This document shows, in pieces, positions 7,215 to 18,083 of a DNA stretch of 18,083 nt. Source of the DNA: Gryganskiella cystojenkinii (Eukaryota > Mortierellomycota > Mortierellomycetes > Mortierellales > Mortierellaceae); NCBI GenBank assembly GCA_015852425.1, contig JAAAIG010000441.1:8493-26575 (forward strand). Direction: 5' to 3'. Every line of letters starts with the position of its first letter. Within the stretch, counting starts at the first letter, position 1. Both the position numbers and the translations under genes were made by a program. Below the pieces are notes generated by a model. It was not told where the DNA came from. It saw only the letters and a program-made list of their open reading frames with translations, and searched no databases.

Positions 7215-10200
7215 TTAAAAGTAATTGCCGCCATTGCCGCTCTTTTTCTGTTGGCGACTGTTGTTGCCACTGCTAGAGCTGGTATAAGCGGTGTCATTTG
7301 TCGTACTGCGATTCAAAGGGTGCCTTGACCCTGGAATCGACGAAGCCGTCGACTTTGTGTGCGCCATTGCCGGCTTGGTGGTCGAGGCGTTCGACCGCGT
7401 CGATTTCGAGGAAGTCATGGGGAGTGGCGCTGATGCTGGCGTGACATACGTCTCTTCATGTCCGACATAGGTCTCTTCGAACTCGGCCTTGATATCGTAC
7501 GAATACTTGGTCGCATCAGAGATCTCTGACTTTGAGCTATACAGCTGTTGCTGCTGTTGTTGATCCCGACGGCGAGCGCTACCCGGGGCTCTTGTTGACT
7601 CGGCGGCTTGTTGTTTCTTGGCCTTTCCGGTATAACTACCAGTTTCGTGGAGCCTGGCCAGTTCAAGAACCGAGACCGTTCCGACGGGCACACTGTTCTC
7701 GTTTCTGTTAATGCTACCCGAGAAGCTGTCGTTCCGTCCTGCCCGGTATTCGTCGCCACTGTAACGACTAGCCACGAATGACGATATGTCATGGCTACTA
7801 CTGTTTTTGCTGTAGCTATCACCATAGCGACGGGCCGCCGCCTGAGTCAAACTCTGTTTCTGATCATCTGCACGATAACCCTCGGATTCATAACCTCCAC
7901 GACTGCGACTGCTAGCCCTCGAGACACTTCGCATCTCGATCATTATCTCGTTGGATTTACGACCCTTGGAGGAAACTGAGGCCGACCGGCCATGTCTGGA
8001 CTTGGATCGGCTCCTCTTATGCGACTTGTGGTGTTTTTCTCTGTTCTCGTCACCGCCCAGGACCTTGGAACTGAGCATCTTGCGGGCACCATCGGGGACC
8101 AAGGCAACAATCTTTCGCGCGTGCAACGCTGGGTTCTCAAAGTTCATGCTCAAAGAGTTGCTCTTGCTCTTGACATCGCCATGACGGTTGGTCTTGAAGA
8201 GATGCATCTCATTACGGGCAGAACCGTAGTCATAGAAATCAATCTTGGGATCATACCGTTTCGACAAGAAGAACTTGAACACGAGAGACAAAATCGGCAG
8301 CGGGATCAACGCCAGAGAGTGCTTGTGAGCCAACTTCAAGTTCAGAATACCAATCATCACGATCTGGAACAGGATCAGGGCGACAAAGAGACGGTTGTAG
8401 ATGACCCTGAAAAGACGACCACCAGTCTCGACCTTGGTTCGGAAGACGTACATAAGCTGGTACTTGTAAACCAACGAGGCCAAAGAGAAATAAATGGCGG
8501 CAAAGAGTAGGACCAGAGGCGCAATGACCGAGTACAGGAGCGCGACCGTGAGCAGGAAGAGTTGAGCAGAGATAAAGAGAGGGAAATCAAAAACTGGGGG
8601 TTTCTCCATACCCTTCTTCTCTCGTGGGGTCACCGTGGACTTGGCCCAGTAGAGAACCAAGGTCACCACCTGGGAAAGATCCAGCAGGGCGCTGAAGTTA
8701 CGAAGCGAGACATAGTTGACCCAGAACAGACTCGAGTCAATAACGTTTTGAGACACGATCTCGATAATGTTGTGCTGACCCTCGAGAAAGTTCTTGATCA
8801 ATCGCCAGGTCGCGAGGTTGAAATGGAGAGAGGCGAGGATAAGCTTGAGCTGGGCAAAGAACGCGAGGATGATGTTGGAGAGCGCGAAAAAGATCAAGTT
8901 GTTCATGGTGAAGAACAGATAAAATTTGGCCAATGTCGATCGATCCGTCGCAGATTTCGTGATATTGCCCTGCAACCAGGCCAAATACACGATAAGTTTG
9001 CGGACCAGGAGCATCAAAATATCCATGATCAGGACGGGGAGCAACGACTGGACCATACCAGCGACAAAGGCGTTCTTGGGATTAGTGAAGTAATCCTTGG
9101 TTTGAGGGAATAATCCAATGATACTGTTCAGGTTGGCGAATGCGGACAAGATACCCATGGGGATAAAGAAAAGAAGCGAGCCGAGGATAAACAACGCGTT
9201 GACCAGGATCTTTCGAGACTTGCGGAAGGCCTTGGGGTTCGAGACATTGAACCAGATAATGTCCTTGGGCACTGGGGACAAGAACAGATCTGGGGGATCG
9301 ATCAGTTTGGCACGTTGACGGTACGTGAGTGTGTTGGAAAGCTCCTTGGCGGTGCGATGAGCAGCATGGATGGTCGCATACGATACGAAAGCGTAGTTGG
9401 TGGGTTGCGTTTTGTTGAGTTCAGAACGGGTTTGTTCAATCTGGTCACTGAGCACTTCGATCTCATGAGAGTAATAGTCGATCGCATCCACCTTGGGCCC
9501 AAAAATGCTTCCTTCACGTACAGTAGGTCGTTTCTTAGGAGGATTAAGAGGATCTGGAGATATTGGTGCATATAAGGAAGTTAGCTGGGTCCAAAACTGT
9601 TTTGAAAATGTAATGAACCTTGTGAAGGGACCTCACCTTTGAAGTACTTGGCCATGACCTTCTCGAGTTTGGTGACCATTTCTTTGTGCTTCTTCATCAG
9701 ATCCGGCAGCTTGTCGACCTTCCGTCCAACCAGAGCTTGGACCGGCTTATCCTTCACACCGAGATTCGACATGAACGCCGACAACTTTTCATCATCCTGA
9801 AGCGAGTTGGGCAAACCGGCCAACATGAGGGTTCTCGAGGCCATGTTTTCCTGATATCCCTCGCTCTCGAAATACTGGATCCTGTACTTCAAAAACGTGA
9901 CATAGCCGTGATACATGGCCATGTACAGGATCAAACTGAACAACCAGGTCGCACCGACATGGGCCCAGAGCCAGTTCAGGTTCGTGATCCCAGACATGGT
10001 CAACATGGCAATCTTGTCAATCTTGTCCGCGGGTATTTGTTGCTGTTGTTGTGCTCGAATAGTGGCGATCACGTTGATGGGGATGAGGACACCACATCCG
10101 ATCACGGTCATGGCCTGAAACATCCTGCGGGTCATTCGTGTGAACCGGATAAAGACCACAGCATCCAGTCCGATCTTGTCGACGAGGTCAGTGTCGGGGC

Positions 10201-10808
10201 AACTCCACACGGGTTTCATCCAAGAGAAATAGCCCCCTTCCAGCTTTGGTGGACGCTTCCTGTAGACAGGGTGATCGTAATATGGAGCGAAAAGGTAAGC
10301 GCAAGTGTGGTTAGTCAGGCATTTTGAAACAAACACACGGACCTCGTCTCTTCTGGGCTTGGGCTTTTTCTGCGATGAGAAAGAGAGGACATAAATCATG
10401 TTTGACAGGTGCACAAAAAACATACTCATCCGAGGCATGATGGAACTTGGGTGCATAGATAACTATTGCAGGGGGGAGGAGAAAGACAAAAGAAAGATGT
10501 GAGTTGATTTGTGGATTGCGTAACAGAACCATGCATGGTTTGATCAGCGAGAGCGTCCTCAAGACAAAGAATTTTCTGACTGTGGTGGACAGAGTGTCTA
10601 CTTCCCCCGTGGACTTTTTTTTTTTACTACTCCACTTCTTTGAAAGTGGATAATTCGGAAAAAGAGGCCATAGCTTACCTCCGTTCCTGGGTCGAAGCCA
10701 GCAAAACGCCCCAAGGGTGATTAAAGAGAGGGCAATATTGGTGCCCAAGTTGACAGCGAGGGCTGCCGGTTGCTGAGCAGTATCCGCTTTTTGGACGATG
10801 GTACTCAT
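7215..10808 (-). CDS. CSC1/OSCA-like (DUF221) calcium-permeable stress-gated cation channel family protein
   Basis: Exons in coding order: 10808-10679, 10462-10426, 10369-10343, 10259-9637 and 9553-7215, with consistent phases, giving 1051 residues. The layout is that of the CSC1/RSN1 family. A first membrane span lies near residues 18-38, then the conserved GLDAVVFIRFTRM stretch (about 95-107) and two more spans (about 112-130 and 160-185). A cytosolic RRM-like domain begins SRTLMLAGLP (206-215) and contains YAFVSYAT. The RSN1_7TM region with several long hydrophobic spans covers roughly 368-703. Family members in yeast, plants and animals are osmotically or mechanically gated ion channels; that function is inferred here. 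The C-terminal 350 residues are disordered-looking, with a basic Ser/Arg block (SHKRSRSKSRHGRSASVSS), a DQQQQQQ run and much Ser/Thr. Exons 2 and 3 are micro-exons of 37 and 27 bp. Plasma membrane is the likely site. Confidence 0.92.
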
Positions 10809-11043
10809 GGCTCTTTATCTTGTAGCCGACAGACTGCTGTTGTGCTGTCGCGCGTGTCGAATGAGGAGATGAATGAAGAAAGAGAAAGAAGGAGAAGAAG
10901 AGATGACTGAATGGGAGAGATGGTAGATGGTCTGCTACTTGAGTCGATGGGTCTGTCTGCGGTGTGGAGAGAGCTTAAAAAATGAAATACCGACAGACTC
11001 GACAAAAAACAGGGGAAAGGTGACTGAGACCGTGTAATTAATT
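10809..11043 (-). promoter_or_regulatory. Leader and promoter region of the CSC1-like gene
   Basis: On the minus strand this stretch is rich in CT and TCTC runs directly before the ATG at 10808, typical of a fungal 5' leader. No clear TATA box was found. Confidence 0.4.
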
Positions 11044-13265
11044 TTAGCTTTTTTCAGGAACAAAGCGATGGAACCTCGAGAGGGTGTCTGCTTGTTGATT
11101 GAATGGGATTGAATTGAGAATGAGAGATGAGGAGGATGGTGATGGATGCAGATGGAGACCAGACTGATGGATAAAAAAGGGATGAGAAGAAAAAGAGAAA
11201 TAAAGAAAGAGAGGGAAAAAGAGAGGGAAAGAAAAGAGTTCTATGCGCCCACAGTGACCTGCAGGGGTCAAATTGGTTGGTGATTTCCAACGGTCCTCAA
11301 TCGAACGACATGTTTTTTTAAATTGTGATTTTGCAAGAAGGTTGTCCGTCGGTCGTATTACGTTCAATGTGGTTGCTCCAAACCTTTTTTTTATCTTTTT
11401 TTTATCGCCGAACAGGTTCATTGCAAGAGCCAGTGGTTCAAGATCATGTCCGCTCCACGGAGACTGCCCAGGATTCTTGGGTATAGATATGGTCGTAGAA
11501 CTTAGCTCCTCCTGCTGTTCTCCTGTGGCCACTTAACGCACTCCCATCTTGAAGAACAGTATGTACACAAACAAACATCGTCTACTTCGGGCACTGTGCA
11601 TGACCCGTGTGTTCACCCGCTGCATCGAAGATCCAGCCCGCCATTTCTCTTTCGCAAAACAAATAAACAAAATAACTTGAACTCTTAAGAACGACGAATT
11701 AGTTGATGACTCCTTTTTCTGTTTCCTTCAACGCCATCATTGTTGCGTCTTTTGAATGAGGAAAGTCTGCACTTTTACCCAAAACGGCTTGTTCCCGTTG
11801 TTAGACCGAAGAACAGACAGATCGGGACCATCCCCCAAGAAGTCAAGCCGCTTTCGCTCTCTGTCGTCATCGATGTTCCCAGGATCGAGAACTGTTGGAC
11901 TAGGCATCGTTCTAGCACGAAAACTACATCGAGTCAAGTTACAAACTCTTCAGTGTTTAAAAGCAAAACTCACAGCAAAGTGGGTAAGACTGGAATATGG
12001 CTTAAATATCGACCTTCTCCGACCCACGAACGGAAAAAGCACCGAGACAAAGAGACAGACCTTCGCTCCTTTTTTTGTTCCCGTGCTGTGTTGCCCTTCG
12101 TCTTCTGCCATGACAAAGAGCTCTCAACAGCTTCCACCAAGAGTGTCTTCCAACCTCTCATTCTAACCGAACTTGGCTTCATTTTTATACGTTGGCCGGC
12201 GTCAAGGAAGCTCTCAAGTTGAGGGATTGAATCGTGGCGACAGCCCTGCTCAGAAATGATTAACAAGTGTCGGTAAAATCCTCTTCTTGAGAAAATCATT
12301 TGGACTTCTGGTCTTGAAACCGCCCACTTGTGTTTCAAGAAGTGCAAAAATAGCCTCCTGAGTGGTTGCCTTGTTTGCTAGGCGTCGAGAGTAGAAGGTA
12401 CTGTATTCTCGACAATACTCGTCGGCGCATATTATCTACGATTGGGGCTATTCAATTGAGCGGACATGTTGCCTGACTCTGTAGTCTGTACTCAAGAGAT
12501 AAACTGAATCTACTGCAAAAGCAAACCTGTCTTGGGCACACAAGAATAAATGGGTGCCCGGGCCAATTGTTGGACAACTGATCCCTCCCCTTTGCTTCAG
12601 CCGATGGCGCTTTTGCCGAGAATGTGCCTGGGAAAAAAGAAACTGCGAACTTGCTCTGATGACACCTTTTCTTCCTCTTTGATAATTTAAGAGTTTGATA
12701 GTCTACTAATTTTTCTGTTCCCTTTCGCCTCGTCGTCTACAAAAACCACATCTGGGGGAGCACAAGTGAGCTTTTTGCTGTCCAATCCCTGCATTTGTCT
12801 AATTCCCCGAAGATACGGCAGGACGACAGCCACACCGCCACAACCTGTTCGTCTCCCTGCCACTCTTTGTATGGTCTACTTCGTGTTACCAAAAATAAAA
12901 AAGAACTGAACCTGCTTAACAGGTTTGCGACGTAAAACCTCTTCAAACAGAAGTATCTTGCCTGCCATTCGCTCGTGACCGAAAACCGTAATAGGCAAAA
13001 AAAAAAAAAAATGTAGGTCTTGCCGCGAAAAGCAAAGGCTATTGTTCGCGTCGTTCACAGAGCTCGTTCACTCACGCTTGTTATTAATTGGTAATCCTGA
13101 CAGCTACAGTCTTTCTTGACCAGCGCTCCGTCCGTAACTGTTGAGAATGGTAGAGACCTCCTTTTATATAAAAAATGAATTATTATTCACGTCTTTCGAA
13201 AAAAAAACTGATATTCCTGTAAACGATAATGTTCTGTCGTGGTTCCTGTCAATGAGGAGGGTAAT
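11044..13265. other. 2.2 kb with no supportable gene
   Basis: The frames of 100-160 codons here overlap one another on both strands and resemble no family I recognise. Frames of this length are expected by chance in a window this size. The longest on the minus strand (11532-11044) turns into a Phe/Ser-rich run where the DNA is simply C/T-rich. A weak two-exon candidate on the minus strand (about 12182-11737) is described under the findings. No tRNA B-box, snRNA or rRNA signature was seen by eye. The last 100-200 bp before 13265 should include the TIM13 3' untranslated region. Confidence 0.45.
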
Positions 13266-14197
13266 TTACAGACCACCGGCACCGCCCATGTTCTGGGACT
13301 CGCGCTGGACACGGTTGATGTAGGTGCGGGAAACAATGTTCCAGGCTTCCATGTAACGATCCATGCACTTAGAGATGCAGGCCTATTAGCGAAGTATGTA
13401 AGAGATCGGAATATGAGGTGCAGGGAGGGAATATGTTGATAGTCGCGATAGTGTTACGTTTCAAAGCCAATGAAGAATCAGACGAAATGAAAGTGTCCAG
13501 TCAAAGAGGTATCCGGTCGCAGAAAAGAGATAGCGGTAAGGCACGCACGACATGAGAAAAAGAGAGTAAAGGTTAGGAGCTTCGTTCCCGAATTGTAAAA
13601 TATACCGATAAAATAGACAAGGTAAAAGAGGAAGTAACAACCACTACTGACCTGCTCGGAGCCGTCCAACTTGGGGCCGGGCTTGGGTACGCACTTGGCA
13701 AAGCACTTCTCGTTGATTTTCTGTTAAAAGTTTCCAATTGAAAATACATAACAAGGTAAGTTGTTAGGATAATATGCTCAAAGCAAGAGTCAAGCATTTT
13801 TGTTCCGTTGTGATTTTCACTCCAATGCCTGCTGAAAGAAAGGAAAGTCGGGTTGCGACTTTTGTTCCTCTTCCCGCTCGGAGAGTGGATACATACGTTG
13901 ATCAACTCCTGGGCGTTGGCAAGAGCGAGCTCGCTGCGGACCTGGTCCATGACCTGCTGCTTCTTGGCCTCCTATAATAAGCAAAAAGCAAAACTCTCGT
14001 TAACGACAAGTTCATCACAGTGAAGGTAATGCAACGGTTGTGATTTGAGCTTCATTTCGTCTGGCGTAAGGCAAAGTTCCAGTCCAGTCCGTAATATTCC
14101 TCGTGTGAGTCGCATAAGAGATTGTATTGGGGGGTCCATAGGAGTATAAAGAACGCACCATAGAGCCGCTGCTGCCGTAGTTTCCGTAGTCAGACAT
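13266..14197 (-). CDS. TIM13: Mitochondrial import inner membrane translocase subunit Tim13
   Basis: Four exons in coding order, 14197-14159, 13971-13897, 13720-13652 and 13382-13266, all joined at phase 0, give a 99-residue protein, the normal size for small Tims. Two CX3C motifs are present, KCFAKC and CISKC, 14 residues apart. They form the two intramolecular disulfides of the small Tim fold and mark the protein for oxidative import into the intermembrane space. The stretches QELINKINEKCF and [17 protein letters not shown] favour Tim13 over Tim8, Tim9 and Tim10. Tim13 forms a hexameric chaperone with Tim8 that carries hydrophobic precursors across the intermembrane space. The first exon encodes only a Gly/Ser/Tyr-rich start, [13 protein letters not shown]. 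The introns (187, 176 and 269 bp) are longer than those of the neighbouring genes. The gene is divergent from SEC10. Confidence 0.94.
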
Positions 14198-14622
14198 GAT
14201 GTATAAAAGTGTGATTGAGGGGATGTAAGGTGGTGATTGAGAAAAAGAATGAAAAGGAATTCAAATGTGAATGAAGCCTGTGGAAGGTGATCAGATCCGA
14301 CATTGCCAAACGCGGACAGCGAACGAATGCTGTTTGTGTGACTCGTTTTATCACCACTGCACAATTCGCATGCAATAGTTTCCAAGACCCGCTGGAAGCC
14401 ACCCACACGAAGGGAAGGCATATTAATCGTGCATACTGCGTAAGAGGTCACGTGTAATTTCCATTGCTTCATCTTTCTTCATGCATGCAACGAGGCGCAT
14501 TACCTTTGGGCGTTTTATTTTATTTTGCATTCCTGTCAGCTCAACACCACCGCACCATTACCCCTCATCACGACAAGAACCACGGGAAGCAAACACCTAA
14601 CTCAGGGTCAAGTTTTTCAACA
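14198..14622. promoter_or_regulatory. Bidirectional promoter of TIM13 and SEC10
   Basis: This 425-bp stretch separates the two divergent start codons. It contains GTCACGTG at 14447-14454, a full match to the RTCACRTG consensus bound by fungal bHLH factors of the Cbf1 type. No protein-coding frame of note lies in it. Confidence 0.5.
14447..14454 (+). promoter_or_regulatory. GTCACGTG E-box (Cbf1-type bHLH site)
   Basis: The sequence is an exact match to RTCACRTG with the palindromic CACGTG core at 14449-14454. It is 169 bp from the SEC10 ATG and 250 bp from the TIM13 ATG. An 8-bp match by itself is weak evidence; its place in a divergent promoter adds some. Confidence 0.45.
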
Positions 14623-17600
14623 ATGCCCCCACGAATGCCCCAGCCTTACGAGCTGAACCCGGACCTGAAGGCGACACTTCGCGTCGAGTCATTCCAGGTT
14701 AGACCCATCACCTCACAGGGAAAATGAATAATTAGAATGCATGGGATGGGAGACCAGACAGAGCACATAATAACTGACAAGCCTATTTCTTGCATATTTT
14801 TCATGACTGACGAAAAAACACCAAAAATAGGGGACATTCAGCTCAAAAGTATTTATCGAACGACTCTCAAGTGGGATCATTGCGACCCGTATCAAGGAAG
14901 GGTCCAATACGTTTGACCCAAAACCGTTCATTCGAACCTTTGAGAGCTCACTCAAGGAACTGGAACGACTCTCGAGCAAGATGCAAAAACATACCCAGGA
15001 ACTCGAAAGAGAGACTCAAAAGGAAGAATTGGCGTTCAAGAAACAAGTCAAGGAGCTGGGCTCTGGTTTTGAGGTACACAATCAAACCTACACACAAAGC
15101 GAACGGAGCTACGTGTAATCCTGAGAGACTTTCCGTATTCAATAACGGATAATTTTTTTCCTTTTTCCTTGACAACTCGAATAGGACGTACAATCGACTT
15201 TGGAGGGACTGGATTCTAGAATCAGTGAGGTCGGAAGCACCGCTATCAGGATCGGTAAGCACAGACCTGCATGGAACACACCATATCCATGATCAATAGG
15301 GTCCTTGTCGTTTTGTTTCAAAGCGGAAACGTTTAACAGTCTTGGCTTCTGCTCTTTTTCTCATTCGTTCAGGTGAAAAACTGGAAACTGCGGACAAACA
15401 ACGAGCAAGAGCCGTCCTCTCCAAGAAGCTCATGGAGTACTTCATGCAGTTCAACGAGGGACGATGCCCAACATTAGAATCACTCATGACGCTCCAGGGT
15501 CTGGAGGGACAGATTGAGGTAACCCCCTTGGGATACCCACTCTTTTCGCCAGGAGTTTTCTCTTTTTTTGTAGGGATAGTAATCTCGTTATCGTCCGGTT
15601 CTAACTCTCTTTGATATGTGTATACCCATTTCTGGTCATAGGCTGCTAGAATCCTTCGTCAACTCGCTATCCTTGCCAAGGATGTAGATCTTGAGGAGAC
15701 AGTCGTGGTATGTACTCACTATTGCCAATGTACCGGTTTGATTTCAGTCCTACTGACTTGGAAAAGAAAGGCCTCGTTTAATTCATGATATATTTGTGTC
15801 TTCTTTTTTTTAGGCGAGACAAGGAATTGAACGGTTCAGGGAGCAGTTTGAGAAGGATATGCTCGAGTCGTTTGACAAGGCGTACAGAGAAGCGGATCCG
15901 AAGGTCATGGCACACTGTGCCAAGGCTCTCTTGGAATTCAACGGAGGTCACTCTTGTGTTCAGATCTACGTCAACCAGCACGATTTCTTTATGCTCCACT
16001 CTAAAGTCAACGAGGCGACACCCGTAGAAGGCCCCAACCAGTATGTACAGCCGTCAACACGCATTGTGTAGACTGCGATGATATTGTATGGACAGTGTTG
16101 CTAACATTTTTGTCTATTTTTTTTCCGCAGAGAGGACTTGACAAATCCGATTGCTGCTATCCCGCCAATTGATGCTGGTCTGATTAAGCTTTACGATGAT
16201 ATTCGGACAACTGTGGATCAAGAAGCCGAGATCATCTCCATGGTCTTTCCTAACCCGGCCGCTGTATTTCAAGTGTTTATCCAACGTGTCTTTGGCCAGT
16301 CGGTAAGGTTTATTTTCACCATTTTCGAGTCACACCAAGCAAAAGGTGGCAAAGTCTTTGTTTACATGACCTCTAACAAGGAGCTTTTTCTGAATTGTTT
16401 CGTATGCTAGATCCAACAATTTATCGAAACACTACTGGAAAGAGCTCAGGCGAAATCGACCCTGGCATACTTGCGTACATTGTTAGCGATCCATGAGCAC
16501 ACAATTGTTCTTGTGAACGACCTCAAGAAGTGTGAGGACACACTGAAGATCGGAGTCAATACCAACGTCAAGGGATCGAATGTCTCGGTGACGACACAAC
16601 CGCCCTCACAAACCCTGGACCGCTGTCTTGATGATCTGTTTGTCCCCTTCCTGGAGGGGGACCGATACCTGGAGAAAGAACTGCAGTCGCTTTGTGAGAT
16701 TTATGACTCGATGCTGGCCAAGTTTACGGCGTACCAGGTATCAAAGAGAGAGACAGGGCAATACATGCTACGTTATTGTGCTAATCCTGATTTGATCTGC
16801 ATTATCTAACTTGTGTTTAAACATATGACCTTTTTTGATGGTGTAGTTGCAACGCCGTGGAGGTAACAAATTCAGGGCGATCATCACCAGGACATTCAAC
16901 CAGATTATCGATAACAAGCAAGCTGCACCGGTTGTCCAGGAAAACTTTGCTACGGTTAAGAACCCCGAGAAATACCAAACTATGCAGGTGTCTGACGACG
17001 ATGGCGCGCTCTCTGTGGATCTTGTGGTCAAACTCTTGAAAATCCATGCCGAGAGTGTGGTACGCAGCGTGGGTCTCTTGCCCGTGACGGGAAGGTAACT
17101 TGTGCTTTCGCTGCTGATATACGTTTTTTTTTTTTTTTTTGCCTTTCTGTTTTTTCAAACTTCTCGCGTGCCTCATTACTAAAAAGCGACTGACCCAAGA
17201 ATTTTCAATCCGATATAGGCCAAAGAATACCGCTGTTCTCTTCCAACTCTTGACTGACTATATTGGAATGCGTTACATTGATGCAGCCCTTGACTCGTAC
17301 GTAGGGCTGAACCAAATATTTCGGGAGACGGTCGAAGGGACTGATTGACGACGAGAAGGCTAAATATTCTTGAATCTTTTTCCTTCCTTTTTTTATGTCC
17401 GATTCAGAGCACTGGAAGATTTGTCCGCATTGGATCCCAAGTTCCCTCCAGATTTAAGACCCATGAAACGTGTCAAACTGGTCAACGGTATCGTGCACTT
17501 GATCCAGATGCACTTCCAAACCACCATTGTAAGTTGCCCAATAGGTTTTTTTTTTTGGTACTGAGTATACCATCGTTTGTAGCCACCGAAATCTAACCTA

Positions 17601-18083
17601 ACTCTTTTGTTCTTTTTTTTTGTACTTACGACTCTCATATAGTTGCCCCTGACCGTGCCTTCACCACAAGTTTATCGCGACACTGTGATCCAGAAGAACA
17701 AGTTGATGGCAAACGTGGAGGCAAAAGCAAACGCAACAATCCAAAAGGAGATTGACGTGATCTTGGCCTGGCTCGAGACCTGCCTGAGCCGACAACGTCG
17801 AACCGATTTCAAGCCCAAGGACGACGAAATTGATCTGACCGGATTGGCAACAAAACCCTGTATCGACTGTTGCGAGTTCTTAAGGCGCATGTACGATACG
17901 ACTCGTAAATGTTTTGATGGCAAGAACATTGAAATGTTCTGCACCGAAGTCGGCGTCACGTTTTATGGCATGCTTTTGGAGCACTTTAAAAAGTTCTCCA
18001 TCAGCCCTGTCGGAGGAGTCTTGTTGGCAAAGTAGGTTATACGTGTTGCCTTCTTTTTTTTTTTTTTCCCCCAAAAGCAAAAG
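14623..18083 (+). CDS. SEC10: Exocyst complex component Sec10 (EXOC5), partial at 3' end
   Basis: Twelve exons are visible: 14623-14697, 14831-15073, 15185-15254, 15373-15518, 15642-15707, 15814-16040, 16131-16302, 16411-16737, 16847-17094, 17219-17296, 17408-17528 and 17643-18031, followed by a donor GTAGGT at 18032. All phases agree, giving 720 residues and two bases of the next codon. Sec10 orthologues are about 700-870 residues, so only the C-terminus is missing. Recognisable parts are the N-terminal FSSKVFIERL, a coiled-coil rich in Glu, Lys and Leu (about 65-130), the helical-bundle stretch CPTLESLMTLQGLEGQIEAA, and near the end EFLRRMYDTTRKCF and FSISPVGGVLLAK. As part of the exocyst, Sec10 helps tether secretory vesicles to the plasma membrane during tip growth and septation, binding Sec15 and other subunits; this is family knowledge. 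The introns are short and regular, about 90-133 bp. Confidence 0.94.

Noticed and set aside
11044..11532. 162-codon minus-strand frame upstream of the CSC1-like gene
   Set aside because: Its second half is Phe/Ser-rich because it reads a C/T-rich stretch, it matches no family I know, and it sits where the promoter of the channel gene should be.
11740..12222. 160-codon plus-strand frame
   Set aside because: It overlaps another plus-strand frame and a minus-strand candidate, has no recognisable motif, and is of a length expected about once by chance in this window.
12631..12720. Possible C/D-type snoRNA (TGATGA near 12657)
   Set aside because: No convincing D box or terminal stem could be found at a suitable distance.
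17124..17140. T17 run
   Set aside because: It lies in intron 9 of SEC10, and similar poly-T runs occur across the introns and intergenic DNA here.

Overview
The window is nuclear DNA of a filamentous fungus, most likely an early-diverging (Mucoromycota, Mortierella-like) lineage. The evidence is: intron-rich genes with GT-AG introns of about 40-270 bp, CT-rich leaders, long poly-T/poly-A tracts, Chs7 and allantoicase genes, and the style of the proteins. The phylum is an inference from overall impression, not from a search. No bacterial, viral, CRISPR or rRNA/tRNA signal was seen.

Layout, left to right. (1) 1-1354, minus strand: CHS7-type chitin synthase export chaperone, six exons, 3' end cut by the window edge. 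(2) 1596-3121, plus strand: a multi-repeat Myb/SANT gene that is recognisable over its whole length but is broken by three in-frame stops, two frameshifts and no usable ATG; called a pseudogene. (3) 3885-5101, plus strand: allantoicase, two exons, with a TATA box and small direct repeats upstream. (4) 5284-6342, minus strand: intronless NAD(P)-binding Rossmann (SDR/NmrA-like) protein, convergent with allantoicase, 182 bp between stops. (5) 6754-6878: a 121-bp foldback element with near-perfect 33-bp inverted ends flanked by TA, resembling a Tc1/mariner-type MITE. (6) 7215-10808, minus strand: CSC1/OSCA/DUF221 channel-like protein, five exons including 37-bp and 27-bp micro-exons and a long disordered C-terminal tail. 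(7) 10809-13265: 2.4 kb without a supportable gene. (8) 13266-14197, minus strand: TIM13, the twin-CX3C mitochondrial intermembrane-space chaperone, four exons. (9) 14623 to the right edge, plus strand: SEC10 (exocyst subunit), twelve exons visible, 3' end beyond the window. TIM13 and SEC10 are divergent and share a 425-bp promoter with a GTCACGTG site.

The genes do not form a pathway. CHS7 (chitin synthase exit from the ER) and SEC10 (tethering of secretory vesicles) both serve secretion and wall growth, the CSC1-like protein is a membrane channel candidate, TIM13 serves mitochondrial protein import, and allantoicase belongs to purine nitrogen use. I see no evidence for a new multi-gene system. 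The points most worth a second look are the decayed Myb gene, the foldback element, the frame-neutral micro-exon in the channel gene, the SDR protein without a visible YxxxK, and the gene-poor 2.4 kb. All exon boundaries were derived by eye from splice consensus, phase and protein continuity.
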